NCBI RefSeq assembly: GCF_051124815.1
Contig: NZ_CP118485.1
Span: 2,790,001 to 2,854,000, forward strand
Reading direction: 5' to 3'
From: Azospirillum sp051124815
GTDB lineage: Bacteria; Pseudomonadota; Alphaproteobacteria; Azospirillales; Azospirillaceae
DNA: 64,000 bases
Positions 52,023-60,514 of the stretch are shown here, piece by piece. The first letter of the stretch is position 1. Every line of letters starts with the position of its first letter. The notes below the pieces were generated by a model. The model worked only from the letters and a program-made list of their open reading frames with translations. It had not been told where the DNA came from and did no database searches. The translations under genes were made by a program, and so were the position numbers.

Positions 52023-52873
52023 CGTCCAAACGGTCGCCATTCCGTACCGTCTTGACCCTGTCGGCCATCCTGGCCGGCGGGTTTTTCTCTTTCTCTGCCC
52101 CGGCCTTCGCCCAGGGGCTGCCCGGCATGGGCGGCAAGCAGCCGGTGGAGATCAACGCCGATCAGGCGATCGAATGGCACCAGGACGTCCGCGCCTATGT
52201 GGCGCGCGGCAACGCGTCGGCCAAGCGCAACGACTCGACCGTCTTCGCCGACGTGCTGACCGCCTATTACCGCGAGGTTCCCGGCAAGGGCAACGAGGTG
52301 TTCCAGCTGGTGGCCGACGGCAATGTCCGCATCGTCAGCCCGACCCAGCAGGTGTTCGGCGACCATGGCGTCTATGACGTCGACAAGCAGGTGGCCGTCG
52401 TCACCGGCAAGGACCTGAAGCTGGTCACCACCAAGGACGTGGTCACCGCCCGCGACAGCCTGGAATATTACGAGGCGCAGGACCTGACCGTGGCGCGCGG
52501 CGACGCCGTTGCGGTGCGCGGCAACGACCGGCTGCGCGCCGACGTGCTGATCGGCCGGCTGAAGAAGATGCCGGACGGCACCACCCAGATGGAGCGGATC
52601 GACGGGTCCGGCAACGTCGTTGTCACTACCCCCACCGACGTGGCGCTGGCCGAAAAGCTGGTCTATTCCGTCGCCGACAACGTCGCGGTGCTGATGGGCA
52701 ACGTCAAGATCACCCGCGGCGACAACCAGCTGAACGGCGAAGCCGCCGAGATGAACATGAACACCAAGATCAACCGCGTCATCGCCGGCCGCGATGCCGG
52801 CGGCCGTGTCAGCGGCCTGCTGATCCCCGGCGAGAAGAACGGACCCGGCGCCCCTGCGGGCAAGAAGCCGTGA
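52019..52873 (+). CDS. lptA: LPS export periplasmic protein LptA
   Basis: Periplasmic bridge for LPS transport, 284 residues. The GTG start overlaps the lptC stop (GTGA). The signal peptide is VLTLSAILAGGFFSFSAPAFAQ. The OstA/LptA beta-jellyroll shows VEINADQAIEWHQDVRAYVARGNA and KLVTTKDVVTARDSLEYYEAQD. It is longer than E. coli LptA (185), as usual for alphaproteobacteria. It ends by overlapping the lptB GTG. Confidence 0.93.
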   Translation: MTSKRSPFRTVLTLSAILAGGFFSFSAPAFAQGLPGMGGKQPVEINADQAIEWHQDVRAYVARGNASAKRNDSTVFADVLTAYYREVPGKGNEVFQLVADGNVRIVSPTQQVFGDHGVYDVDKQVAVVTGKDLKLVTTKDVVTARDSLEYYEAQDLTVARGDAVAVRGNDRLRADVLIGRLKKMPDGTTQMERIDGSGNVVVTTPTDVALAEKLVYSVADNVAVLMGNVKITRGDNQLNGEAAEMNMNTKINRVIAGRDAGGRVSGLLIPGEKNGPGAPAGKKP

Positions 52874-53661
52874 CCGTGCTGACCGCGAACGGACCCGGCG
52901 CCGCGCCCGCCGGCAGCAGCCCCACGGCATCGGTCCCGACCGAAGGGCTGGTGGCCCAGCATCTCGGCAAGTCGTTCAAGAAGCGGCCGGTGGTGCGCGA
53001 CGTTTCCATCAGCGTCCAGCGCGGCGAGGCGGTCGGGCTGCTCGGTCCCAACGGCGCCGGCAAGACCACCTGCTTCTACATGATCACCGGCCTGATCGCC
53101 GCCGACTCCGGCACGATCACCCTGGACGGCCAGGAGATCACCGCCCTGCCGATGTACCGCCGCGCCCGGCTCGGCATCGGCTATCTGCCGCAGGAGGCCT
53201 CGATCTTCCGCGGCATGACGGTGGAGAACAACATCCGCTCCGTGCTGGAGGTGGTGGAGAGCGACCGCGACGCGCGCGAGGCGATGCTGGACGAGCTGCT
53301 GGCCGAGTTCTCGGTTACGCATCTCCGCCGCTCCCCCGCCCTGGCGCTGTCGGGCGGCGAGCGGCGGCGCGTGGAGATCGCCCGCGCGCTGGCCGGACAG
53401 CCGCACTTCATCCTGCTGGACGAACCGCTGGCCGGCATCGATCCCATTGCGGTGAACGACATCCGCGAACTGGTCGGCCATCTGCGCGACCGCGGCATCG
53501 GCGTGCTGATCACCGACCACAATGTGCGTGAAACGCTCGACCTCGTCGATCGGGCATACATTTTGCACGATGGTGTGGTACTAATGGAGGGACGGCCGGA
53601 CGAGATCGTGGCGCACGAGGGCGTGCGCCGGGTCTATCTCGGCGACCGGTTCAGTCTGTAG
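52870..53661 (+). CDS. lptB: LPS export ABC transporter ATPase LptB
   Basis: ATPase driving LPS extraction with LptFG. Length 263 from GTG; about 25 extra residues precede the core. Walker A GPNGAGKTT is at 59-67, the Q-loop in GYLPQEASIF, ABC signature LSGGERRRVEIARAL, Walker B HFILLDEPLAGIDP and the H-loop ITDHNVRETL are all intact. GTGA overlap with lptA. lptF and lptG are not in the window. Confidence 0.97.
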   Translation: MTVLTANGPGAAPAGSSPTASVPTEGLVAQHLGKSFKKRPVVRDVSISVQRGEAVGLLGPNGAGKTTCFYMITGLIAADSGTITLDGQEITALPMYRRARLGIGYLPQEASIFRGMTVENNIRSVLEVVESDRDAREAMLDELLAEFSVTHLRRSPALALSGGERRRVEIARALAGQPHFILLDEPLAGIDPIAVNDIRELVGHLRDRGIGVLITDHNVRETLDLVDRAYILHDGVVLMEGRPDEIVAHEGVRRVYLGDRFSL

Positions 53662-53694
53662 CCCTCCGTTCCCACTGGTCCCGGTTCCACAGCC

Positions 53695-55314
53695 ATGGCG
53701 CTTGCTCAACGTCTCGACCTTCGACAAGCCCAGACACTGGTGATGACGCCGCAGCTGCAGCAGGCGATCAAGCTGCTGCAGCTGTCGAACATCGAACTGT
53801 CGGACTTCGTCGACCGCGAGATCGAGCAGAACCCGCTGCTGGAGCGCGACAGCGGCCCCGGCGACGGCGGCAGCGATCCGGTTGTCGGCGACGGTGCCGG
53901 CGGCGAGGCGCCGGGCGGGCTGGACGGCCCCGGCGGCATGGAGGCGAACGGTCTCAGCATCGACGGGCTGAACGGCCGCGACGACGGGCCGGCCCTGCCG
54001 ATGAGCGACGGGCGCACCCGCGACACCGTGGAGATGACCTCGTCGGACACGATGGCCTCCTCGTCGGAGGCGCCGCTCGACACCGACTTCGAGAATGTCT
54101 ATGGCGACGACCGCTTTTCCGACGGCTCGGACGGCGGCAGCGAGGTCTACGGCTCCTATGGCGACCGCGGCGGTCGCAGCGGCTTCGACGATGACGACAG
54201 CAACCTCGAAGCGACGCTGACCAGCGAAAAGAACCTGCGCGACCACCTGACCGAGCAGCTGAAGATCGACCTGCCCGACCTCGGCGACCAGCTGATCGGG
54301 CTGGCCCTGATCGACATGCTGGACGAGGCCGGCTGGCTGGTCGGCTTCGACGCCCAGGCGATGGCCGAACAGTTGGGCTGCGACCCGGAGCGGGTGGAGC
54401 GGGTGCTGGCCGCCTGCCAGCGCTTCGACCCGCCCGGCATCTTCGCGCGGTCGCTGAAGGAATGCCTGGCGATCCAGCTGCGCGAGAAGAACCGGCTCGA
54501 CCCGGCGATGGCGGCGCTGCTCGACAATCTGGAGCTTCTGGCCGCGCGCAACCTGCCGGCCATCATGAAGGTCTGCGGCGTCGATGCCGAGGACGTCGCC
54601 GACATGGTCGTCGACATCCGCAAGCTGAACCCGAAGCCGGCGCTGGCCTTCGACCACACCCCGGCCCAGCTGGTCACCCCCGACATCCTCATGCGCGCCA
54701 ACCCCGGCGGCGGCTGGCTGATCGACCTGAACCCGGACACGCTGCCGCGGGTGCTGGTCAACCACCGCTATTTCGCCCGCATCTCCGACAGTGCCCGCAA
54801 CAAGGCCGACAAGGAATACATCTCCGAACGCTTCCAGTCGGCGAACTGGCTGGTGAAGTCGCTGCACCAGCGCGCCACCACCATTTTGAAGGTGGCGAGC
54901 GAGATCATCCGGCAGCAGGACGCCTTCTTCATCCACGGCGTCTCGCATCTTCGGCCGCTGATCCTGCGCGACATCGCCGAGGCCATCGGCATGCATGAGA
55001 GCACCGTCAGCCGCGTCACCACCAACAAGTTCATGGCGACCCCGCGCGGCGTCTTCGAGCTGAAATACTTCTTCACCTCCGCCATCCAGAGTGCGGACGG
55101 CCAAGCGTCGCATTCCGCGGAAGCGGTTCGGCACCGCATCAAGACCATGATCGATGCGGAAAAGCCGGACGACGTGCTGTCCGACGACAAACTGGTGGAG
55201 ATTCTCCGGGCGGAAGGGATCGACATTGCGCGAAGGACGGTCGCGAAGTATCGTGAAGCGATGAAAATACCGTCATCGGTGCAGCGGCGCCGTGCCAAGA
55301 TGTCACGCATGTAA
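53695..55314 (+). CDS. rpoN: RNA polymerase sigma-54 factor
   Basis: Sigma-54 for -24/-12 promoters, including nitrogen fixation and assimilation genes. Length 539. Region I is Gln-rich (RQAQTLVMTPQLQQAIKLLQ...NPLLE). Region II (about 45-180) is long, acidic and Gly/Asp/Ser-rich. The core-binding domain is followed by the helix-turn-helix (HESTVSRVTTNKFMATPRGVFELKYFF) and the RpoN box ARRTVAKYRE near the C-terminus. It sits between lptB and hpf-ptsN, the standard order. Confidence 0.98.
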   Translation: MALAQRLDLRQAQTLVMTPQLQQAIKLLQLSNIELSDFVDREIEQNPLLERDSGPGDGGSDPVVGDGAGGEAPGGLDGPGGMEANGLSIDGLNGRDDGPALPMSDGRTRDTVEMTSSDTMASSSEAPLDTDFENVYGDDRFSDGSDGGSEVYGSYGDRGGRSGFDDDDSNLEATLTSEKNLRDHLTEQLKIDLPDLGDQLIGLALIDMLDEAGWLVGFDAQAMAEQLGCDPERVERVLAACQRFDPPGIFARSLKECLAIQLREKNRLDPAMAALLDNLELLAARNLPAIMKVCGVDAEDVADMVVDIRKLNPKPALAFDHTPAQLVTPDILMRANPGGGWLIDLNPDTLPRVLVNHRYFARISDSARNKADKEYISERFQSANWLVKSLHQRATTILKVASEIIRQQDAFFIHGVSHLRPLILRDIAEAIGMHESTVSRVTTNKFMATPRGVFELKYFFTSAIQSADGQASHSAEAVRHRIKTMIDAEKPDDVLSDDKLVEILRAEGIDIARRTVAKYREAMKIPSSVQRRRAKMSRM

Positions 55315-55466
55315 GCGGGTCGAACGGGGGAGGGCTCGATTGACAGTCAGATGCCCCTTGCCTATCGTCCCGGCCCGCAAGCGGCGGACCAGCATCTTCT
55401 AGCCGGCATCTTCGGGCGTCGTCTCTACACCGTCCCCAGCGGACCAATTTTTGGAAACGTTCCACC

Positions 55467-56057
55467 ATGCAACTCTCCGTCAAAGGCAAGCAGCTCGATG
55501 TGGGCGACGCTCTGCGCACCCATGTGGCCGATAGCCTGAACGCCGTCGTCGGCAAGTACTTCGACAAGCCGATCGAGGCGAACGTCGTCCTGACCAAGGA
55601 CGCGCATCTCTACAAGGCCGACATCCAGGTCCATGTGGGCCGCGGCATCGTCCTGCAGAGTGCCGGCGACGCCACCGAACCCTATCCGGCCTTCGACATC
55701 GCCTGCGAGAAGCTGGCCAAGCGCCTGCGCCGCTACAAGCGCCGCCTGCGCGACCACCACGCCGCCGAGAACGGCGCCGCCCTGCCGGCCAGCTACCGCG
55801 TGCTGGAAGCCGAGGCCGAGGAGCATCACGACGAGGTCGAGACGGCCGCCGACGGCGCCGCCAACCCGATGGTCGTGGCCGAGATGGAGACCAGCATCGC
55901 CACCCTGTCGGTCAGCGAGGCGGTGATGCGCCTTGAACTGGCGCAGGCCCCCGCCCTGATGTTCCACAATGGTGCGCATGGCCGCCTGAACATGGTCTAT
56001 CGCCGCGCCGACGGGAACATCGGCTGGGTCGACCCGGCGGAGAAGGCCGGCGCCTGA
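55467..56057 (+). CDS. hpf: Long-form ribosome hibernation promoting factor
   Basis: Ribosome-associated protein of 196 residues; the long form dimerises 70S ribosomes into inactive 100S particles. The N-terminal S30AE domain (about 1-105) reads MQLSVKGKQLDVGDALRTHV and IQVHVGRGIVLQSAG. The C-terminal domain (about 135-196) has SVSEAVMRLELAQAPALMFHNGAHGRLNMVYRR. Between rpoN and ptsN, as in most proteobacteria. Confidence 0.95.
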   Translation: MQLSVKGKQLDVGDALRTHVADSLNAVVGKYFDKPIEANVVLTKDAHLYKADIQVHVGRGIVLQSAGDATEPYPAFDIACEKLAKRLRRYKRRLRDHHAAENGAALPASYRVLEAEAEEHHDEVETAADGAANPMVVAEMETSIATLSVSEAVMRLELAQAPALMFHNGAHGRLNMVYRRADGNIGWVDPAEKAGA

Positions 56058-56091
56058 CGGCGCCGACCCGTCCTCCTGGTCAAGAAGCGTC

Positions 56092-56550
56092 ATGCTCGAC
56101 CTCATCTCTCCGCACGCCATCCTCCCGAACCTGAAGGCCGGCAACAAGAAGCAGGCCCTGCAGGAGATGGCGCGCAAAGCGTCCGAGCTGACCGGTCAGC
56201 ACGAGCGGGCGATCTTCGACGTGCTTCTGGAGCGCGAAAGGCTGGGCACGACCGGCGTGGGCCATGGCATCGCCATCCCGCACGGCAAGCTGTCCAGCCT
56301 GGACCGCGTCCACGGCGTCTTCGCCCGCCTGGAGCGGCCCATCGATTTCGACGCGATCGATGAGCAGCCGGTCGATCTGATCTTCCTCCTCCTCGCCCCG
56401 GAACAGGCGGGAGCCGACCATCTGAAGGCGCTCGCCCGCGTGTCGCGCCTTCTGCGCGACCAGTCCATGTGCGAGAAGCTGCGCGGAGCCGAATCCGGCG
56501 ACGCGATGTACGCGCTCCTGACCCAGCACGAGCCGACCCCGTCCAACTGA
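56092..56550 (+). CDS. ptsN: PTS EIIA-Ntr
   Basis: Nitrogen-PTS output protein, 152 residues, controlling potassium transport, stress or metabolic enzymes by its phosphorylation state. The phosphorylated His is H64 in GVGHGIAIPHGKL, with partner H58. The pathway would be PtsP, HPr, PtsN; both other components are in this window. Starts 34 nt after hpf; a terminator follows. Confidence 0.96.
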   Translation: MLDLISPHAILPNLKAGNKKQALQEMARKASELTGQHERAIFDVLLERERLGTTGVGHGIAIPHGKLSSLDRVHGVFARLERPIDFDAIDEQPVDLIFLLLAPEQAGADHLKALARVSRLLRDQSMCEKLRGAESGDAMYALLTQHEPTPSN

Positions 56551-56581
56551 CGGGCCGCCGGTGAAGGGGCACAGCATGCCG

Positions 56582-56617
56582 AAAGGGCCGTTGCACGGGC
56601 TGTGCGCGGCCCTTTTT
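56582..56617 (+). terminator. Terminator after ptsN
   Basis: AAAGGGCCG (56582-56590) pairs with CGGCCCTTTTT (56607-56617), loop 16 nt with its own TGCAC/GTGC-like pairing, and a TTTTTC tail. It ends the kdsD-to-ptsN block. Confidence 0.88.
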
Positions 56618-56702
56618 CTTTGGCGACGGATGGGCCAAGTGGAGTGGGGTCGGGTGGGCTGGTACACTGGGCCGAGCCGGTTTTTTGACGGGGGCCAAAG
56701 CC

Positions 56703-56996
56703 ATGGCAGGCGTATGGCGCAAGCCGTGGATTACGCCGCAGGACTATCTCGCCGCCGAGCGGGTCGTGGAGGTGCTGTCCGACAGCACCGAGGCCATCGA
56801 CCGCCGCGAGAAGCGGACCAACTACCAGAAGATCCCGTCCCTGCGCGAAATCGTCCTGGTCTCGCAGACCGAGCGTCTGGTCGAGGTCTACCGGCGTGAC
56901 GGCGCCGGCTGGACGATCGACATGGTGCGCGACGGCCCGGTCATGCTGGCCGCGTCGGACCTCTCTCTGCCGCTGGACGCTGTGTACGAGGATTGA
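56703..56996 (+). pseudogene. Internally deleted Uma2-family (DUF820) gene
   Basis: A 97-residue remnant. The first 20 residues (MAGVWRKPWITPQDYLAAER) match a Uma2-type N-terminus and the rest (VVEVLSDSTEAIDRREKRTN, YQKIPSLREIVLVSQTERLV) matches its C-terminal half. About 90 residues of the nuclease-fold middle, including most of the PD-(D/E)XK site, are missing without a frameshift. Uma2 genes are abundant and often decayed in cyanobacteria and Azospirillum. Likely non-functional. Confidence 0.7.
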
Positions 56997-57031
56997 GGGT
57001 AACCGGCGCTTTTTAAATCCCCCTCATTCGG

Positions 57032-57116
57032 CCGTCATCCCCGCGAAGGCGGGGATCCAAAGTTTCCAACTCAAGTGATCGCAATGACTAGATTCCCGCC
57101 TTCGCGGGAATGACGG
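57032..57116. repeat. Inverted pair of short dispersed repeats (CCCCGCGAAGGCGGGGAT family)
   Basis: CCGTCATCCCCGCGAAGGCG then GGGATCCA (57032-57059) and TAGATTCCCGCCTTCGCGGG then AATGACGG (57089-57116) are inverted copies of the widespread proteobacterial repeat CGTCAT[TC]CCCGC..GCGGG. Each forms a small hairpin; together they make a larger stem. They lie between the Uma2 remnant and ubiG. Confidence 0.85.
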
Positions 57117-57157
57117 TCGAAATGAAGCGGCGTCGGCTCCGGTCGGACTTCACCCCC

Positions 57158-57940
57158 TCACCCCCGCTCCGCCCAGCCCATATAGTTCACGTCCAGATCG
57201 CGCGGGTTCAGCCGGAACTCGTCGCTCAGCGGGTTGTACGTGATGCCGGTCAGGTCGCGTACGCTCAGCCCGTACGTGCGTACGGCGGCGTTCAGTTCGG
57301 ACGGGCGCAGGAACTGGCGCCAGTTGTGGGTACCGCGCGGCAGCCAGCGCAGGATGTACTCAGCCCCGACGATGGCCAATGCGAAGGACTTCGGCGTGCG
57401 GTTCAGCGTCGCCAGGAACAGCACGCCGCCGGGGGCCAGCAAGTCGGACAGCGACTTCACGAACAGGTCCACGTCGGCGACATGCTCGATCACCTCCATC
57501 GCCAGCACCACGTCGAACTTTTCGCCGCTCGCCGCCAACGCCTCGGCGGTGGTGGCGCGGTAGTCGACGGTCGTGCCGGTCTCGGCGGCGTGGGTGGCGG
57601 CGGTCTTGATGTTCTTTTCCGACGCATCGACGCCGACCACCTCGGCACCCATCCGCGCGATCGGCTCGGCCAGCAGGCCGCCGCCGCAGCCGATGTCGAC
57701 CACGCGCAGGCCCGCCAGCGCGTTGGGGGCCAGCGGGTCGCGGCCAAGCCGCTTGCAGACGCTGTCGCGGATGTAGGTCAGGCGCAGCGGGTTCAGCCGG
57801 TGCAGCGGCTTGAACTTTCCGGTCGGATCCCACCATTCGGCGGCGATGGCGGAGAAGCGGGCGACATCCTCCGGATCCACGGTTCCGCCGGCAGGAGCGG
57901 TTGCGGACGCGTGCGGGAAGGCGGAGGATGAGGCGGTCAT
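57158..57940 (-). CDS. ubiG: Ubiquinone biosynthesis O-methyltransferase UbiG
   Basis: SAM-dependent methyltransferase performing both O-methylations of ubiquinone synthesis. Length 260. EVARFSAIAAEWWDP-like start (VARFSAIAAEWWDPTGKFKPLHRLNP), SAM motif VVDIGCGGGLLAEPIARMG, acidic loop VVGVDASEKNI and EVIEHVADVDLF are all family features. Start MTASSSAFPHAS is a short variable leader. Divergent from lysC across 183 nt. Confidence 0.96.
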   Translation of the reverse strand: MTASSSAFPHASATAPAGGTVDPEDVARFSAIAAEWWDPTGKFKPLHRLNPLRLTYIRDSVCKRLGRDPLAPNALAGLRVVDIGCGGGLLAEPIARMGAEVVGVDASEKNIKTAATHAAETGTTVDYRATTAEALAASGEKFDVVLAMEVIEHVADVDLFVKSLSDLLAPGGVLFLATLNRTPKSFALAIVGAEYILRWLPRGTHNWRQFLRPSELNAAVRTYGLSVRDLTGITYNPLSDEFRLNPRDLDVNYMGWAERG

Positions 57941-58065
57941 GGTGAAAATCCGTAAACTGTGAGGCGGGACGGGTGCGGGCAACTTGCCTCGCTTCCACCG
58001 ACGGAGTATGGATACGCCGCCCCGCGCCGGCAACGGTGGAGCGGGGGTGCGCTCAGCCGACCCGT

Positions 58066-58093
58066 ATGATCCTGATGGCATGATCCTGATGGC
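58066..58093 (+). repeat. Tandem 14-bp duplication in the lysC leader
   Basis: ATGATCCTGATGGC occurs twice in tandem (58066-58079, 58080-58093), then a partial third ATGA. It ends 30 nt before the lysC ATG. Confidence 0.85.
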
Positions 58094-58123
58094 ATGACCG
58101 GGCGGCCAGACATGGTGTGAGGT

Positions 58124-59359
58124 ATGGCGCGGATCGTCCTGAAGTTCGGAGGCACGTCGGTCGGCGACATCGACCGCATCAAGAACGTGGCCCGGAAGGT
58201 CGAGCAAGAGGTGAAGGCGGGGCATCAGGTCGCCGTCGTCGTGTCGGCGATGTCCGGCGTGACCAACCAGCTCGTCAAATACTGCAACGACATCGACAAG
58301 CTGCACGACGCGCGCGAATATGACGCAGTCGTCGCATCGGGCGAACAGGTGACCTCCGGTCTCCTGGCCATCGCCCTGCAGTCGCTCGGCATTCCCGCCC
58401 GCTCCTGGGCCGGCTGGCAGGTGCCGATCCGCACCGACGACACGCACGGCAAGGCGCGCATCGTCTCCATCGACACCACCGAGATGGAAAAGTCCCTGCA
58501 GACCGGCGAAGTCGCCGTGGTCGCGGGCTTCCAGGGCGTGTCGGAACAGGGCCGCATCGCCACGCTGGGCCGCGGCGGCTCGGACACCTCGGCGGTGGCG
58601 CTGGCGGCGGCGGTGAAGGCCGACCGCTGCGACATCTACACCGACGTCGACGGCGTCTACACCACCGACCCGCGCATCGTCACCAAGGCGCGCAAGCTCG
58701 ACAAGATCACCTACGAGGAAATGCTGGAGATGGCCTCGCAGGGGGCCAAGGTGCTTCAGACCCGCTCGGTCGAGATGGCGATGAACCACCGCGTGCGCGT
58801 GCAGGTGCTGTCGAGCTTCGAAGCCGCTGCGGGCAGTTCGCTTCCCGGAACCCTGGTTGTTGACGAGGACGAGATCGTGGAAAAGGAAGTTGTTAGCGGC
58901 ATCGCCTACAGCCGCGACGAGGCGAAGATCACCCTGGTGGGCGTCGCCGACCAGCCGGGCGTCGCCGCCGCCATCTTCGGTCCGCTGACCGACAACGCCG
59001 TCAACGTCGACATGATCGTCCAGAACGTGTCGGAAGACGGCAAGTCCACCGACATGACCTTCACCGTCGGCAAGGCGGACATCGCCCGCGCCGTGAAGGT
59101 GCTGGAGGACGCGCAGTCCACCCTGAACTACAAGCGCATCATCTCCGATGCCAACGTGGTCAAGGTGTCGGTCATCGGCGTCGGCATGCGCAGCCATGCC
59201 GGCGTCGCCCAGCGCATGTTCAAGGCGCTGGCCGACAAGGGCATCAACATCCAGGTCATCTCGACCTCGGAGATCAAGATCTCGGTCCTGATCGCCGAGG
59301 AGTATGCGGAGCTGGCGCTGCGCGCCCTGCACACCGCCTACGGCCTGGACGCCGCCTGA
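58124..59359 (+). CDS. lysC: Aspartate kinase
   Basis: First step of lysine, threonine and methionine synthesis, phosphorylating aspartate. Length 411. Kinase motif KFGGTSVGDIDRIKNVA at the N-terminus, GRGGSDTSAVALAAAV and TDVDGVYTTDPRIV in the core. Two ACT domains (about 270-411, with FGPLTDNAVNVDMIVQN and IQVISTSEIKISVLI) bind allosteric amino acids. Divergent from ubiG. A duplicated 14-bp leader precedes the start. Confidence 0.97.
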   Translation: MARIVLKFGGTSVGDIDRIKNVARKVEQEVKAGHQVAVVVSAMSGVTNQLVKYCNDIDKLHDAREYDAVVASGEQVTSGLLAIALQSLGIPARSWAGWQVPIRTDDTHGKARIVSIDTTEMEKSLQTGEVAVVAGFQGVSEQGRIATLGRGGSDTSAVALAAAVKADRCDIYTDVDGVYTTDPRIVTKARKLDKITYEEMLEMASQGAKVLQTRSVEMAMNHRVRVQVLSSFEAAAGSSLPGTLVVDEDEIVEKEVVSGIAYSRDEAKITLVGVADQPGVAAAIFGPLTDNAVNVDMIVQNVSEDGKSTDMTFTVGKADIARAVKVLEDAQSTLNYKRIISDANVVKVSVIGVGMRSHAGVAQRMFKALADKGINIQVISTSEIKISVLIAEEYAELALRALHTAYGLDAA

Positions 59360-59412
59360 GCGCAGGTGGCGACCCGGGTGCCGGGGACCGCAACAGCAGG
59401 GGAGGGCCGGCC

Positions 59413-60510
59413 ATGACCGACGCCACATCATACGCGGCGGCAGCATCGGCCCGGCTCGACCGGCTCTGGCAGCGGGGCCGGGAGTTCCTCGGCACCCGCA
59501 CCGCCGTGATGGGCGGAGCCATGAGCTGGGTGTCGGAACGGCACCTGGTCTCCGCCATCTCCAACGCCGGCGGCTTCGGCGTGCTGGCCTGCGGCTCCAT
59601 GGCCCCGGACCAGCTGGCGGTGGAGATCGCCGGCACCCGGGCGCTTACGACCAAGCCGTTCGGCGTCAACCTCATCAACATGCACCCGGCGCTGGACCAG
59701 CTGATCGACGTCTGCCGCGAGCAGCGCGTCGGCCATGTGGTCGTCGCCGGCGGCCTGCCGTCCGGTGCCACCCTGCGCCGCATCAAGGACGGCGGGGCCA
59801 AGGCGATGGCCTTCGCGCCGACGCTGACCGCCGGCCGACGGCTGGCGAAGCACGGCGCCGACGCGCTGGTGATCGAAGGAACCGAGGCCGGCGGCCATAT
59901 CGGCCCGGTCTCCACCACCGTGCTGGCCCAGGAAATCCTGCCCGAGCTGCGCGAGGTGCCGGTGTTCGTCGCCGGCGGCATCGGCCGGGGCGAGACGATC
60001 CTTTCCTATCTGGAACTGGGGGCGGCCGGCGTGCAGGTCGGCACCCGCTTCGTCTGCGCCACCGAATGCGTGGCCCATCCCAACTTCAAGCAGGCCTTCA
60101 TCCGGGCGTCGGCCCGCGACGCCCAGCCGTCGGTGCAGATCGACCCGCGCTTCCCGGTCATCCCGGTGCGGGCGCTGGCGAACGAGGCGTCCAAGCGCTT
60201 CATGGAGTTCCAGCGCGAGGTCATCGCCAAGGTCGATTCCGGCGTCATGAGCCGTGACGAAGGCATGCTGGAGATCGAGCATTTCTGGGCCGGGGCCCTG
60301 CGCCGCGCGGTGATCGAAGGCGATGTCGAGACCGGCTCGCTGATGGCCGGGCAGAGCGTCGGGCTGGTCACCCGCGAACAGCCGGTGTCCGACATCCTGG
60401 CCGAATTGATCGCCCAGGCCGAATCGGCTCTGGCCCGGCGGGCGATGGATGAGGCATCGTTGACGGGATTGGGGAGCCTGATGGCGGAGCCGCCCGTGGG
60501 AGCGCTGTAG
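59413..60510 (+). CDS. Nitronate monooxygenase-like FMN flavoprotein
   Basis: TIM-barrel FMN protein of 365 residues resembling NMO/enoyl-ACP reductase II (FabK-like). Start of barrel GGAMSWVSERHLVSAISNAGGFGVLACGSM, middle ALVIEGTEAGGHIG with His, and FMN phosphate loop FVAGGIGRGETILSYLELGAAGVQVGTRF. In alphaproteobacteria this gene regularly lies between lysC and ptsP. Exact substrate is unknown; annotations as nitronate monooxygenase are generic. ptsP starts 4 nt after it. Confidence 0.85.
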   Translation: MTDATSYAAAASARLDRLWQRGREFLGTRTAVMGGAMSWVSERHLVSAISNAGGFGVLACGSMAPDQLAVEIAGTRALTTKPFGVNLINMHPALDQLIDVCREQRVGHVVVAGGLPSGATLRRIKDGGAKAMAFAPTLTAGRRLAKHGADALVIEGTEAGGHIGPVSTTVLAQEILPELREVPVFVAGGIGRGETILSYLELGAAGVQVGTRFVCATECVAHPNFKQAFIRASARDAQPSVQIDPRFPVIPVRALANEASKRFMEFQREVIAKVDSGVMSRDEGMLEIEHFWAGALRRAVIEGDVETGSLMAGQSVGLVTREQPVSDILAELIAQAESALARRAMDEASLTGLGSLMAEPPVGAL

Positions 60511-60514
60511 CGAC

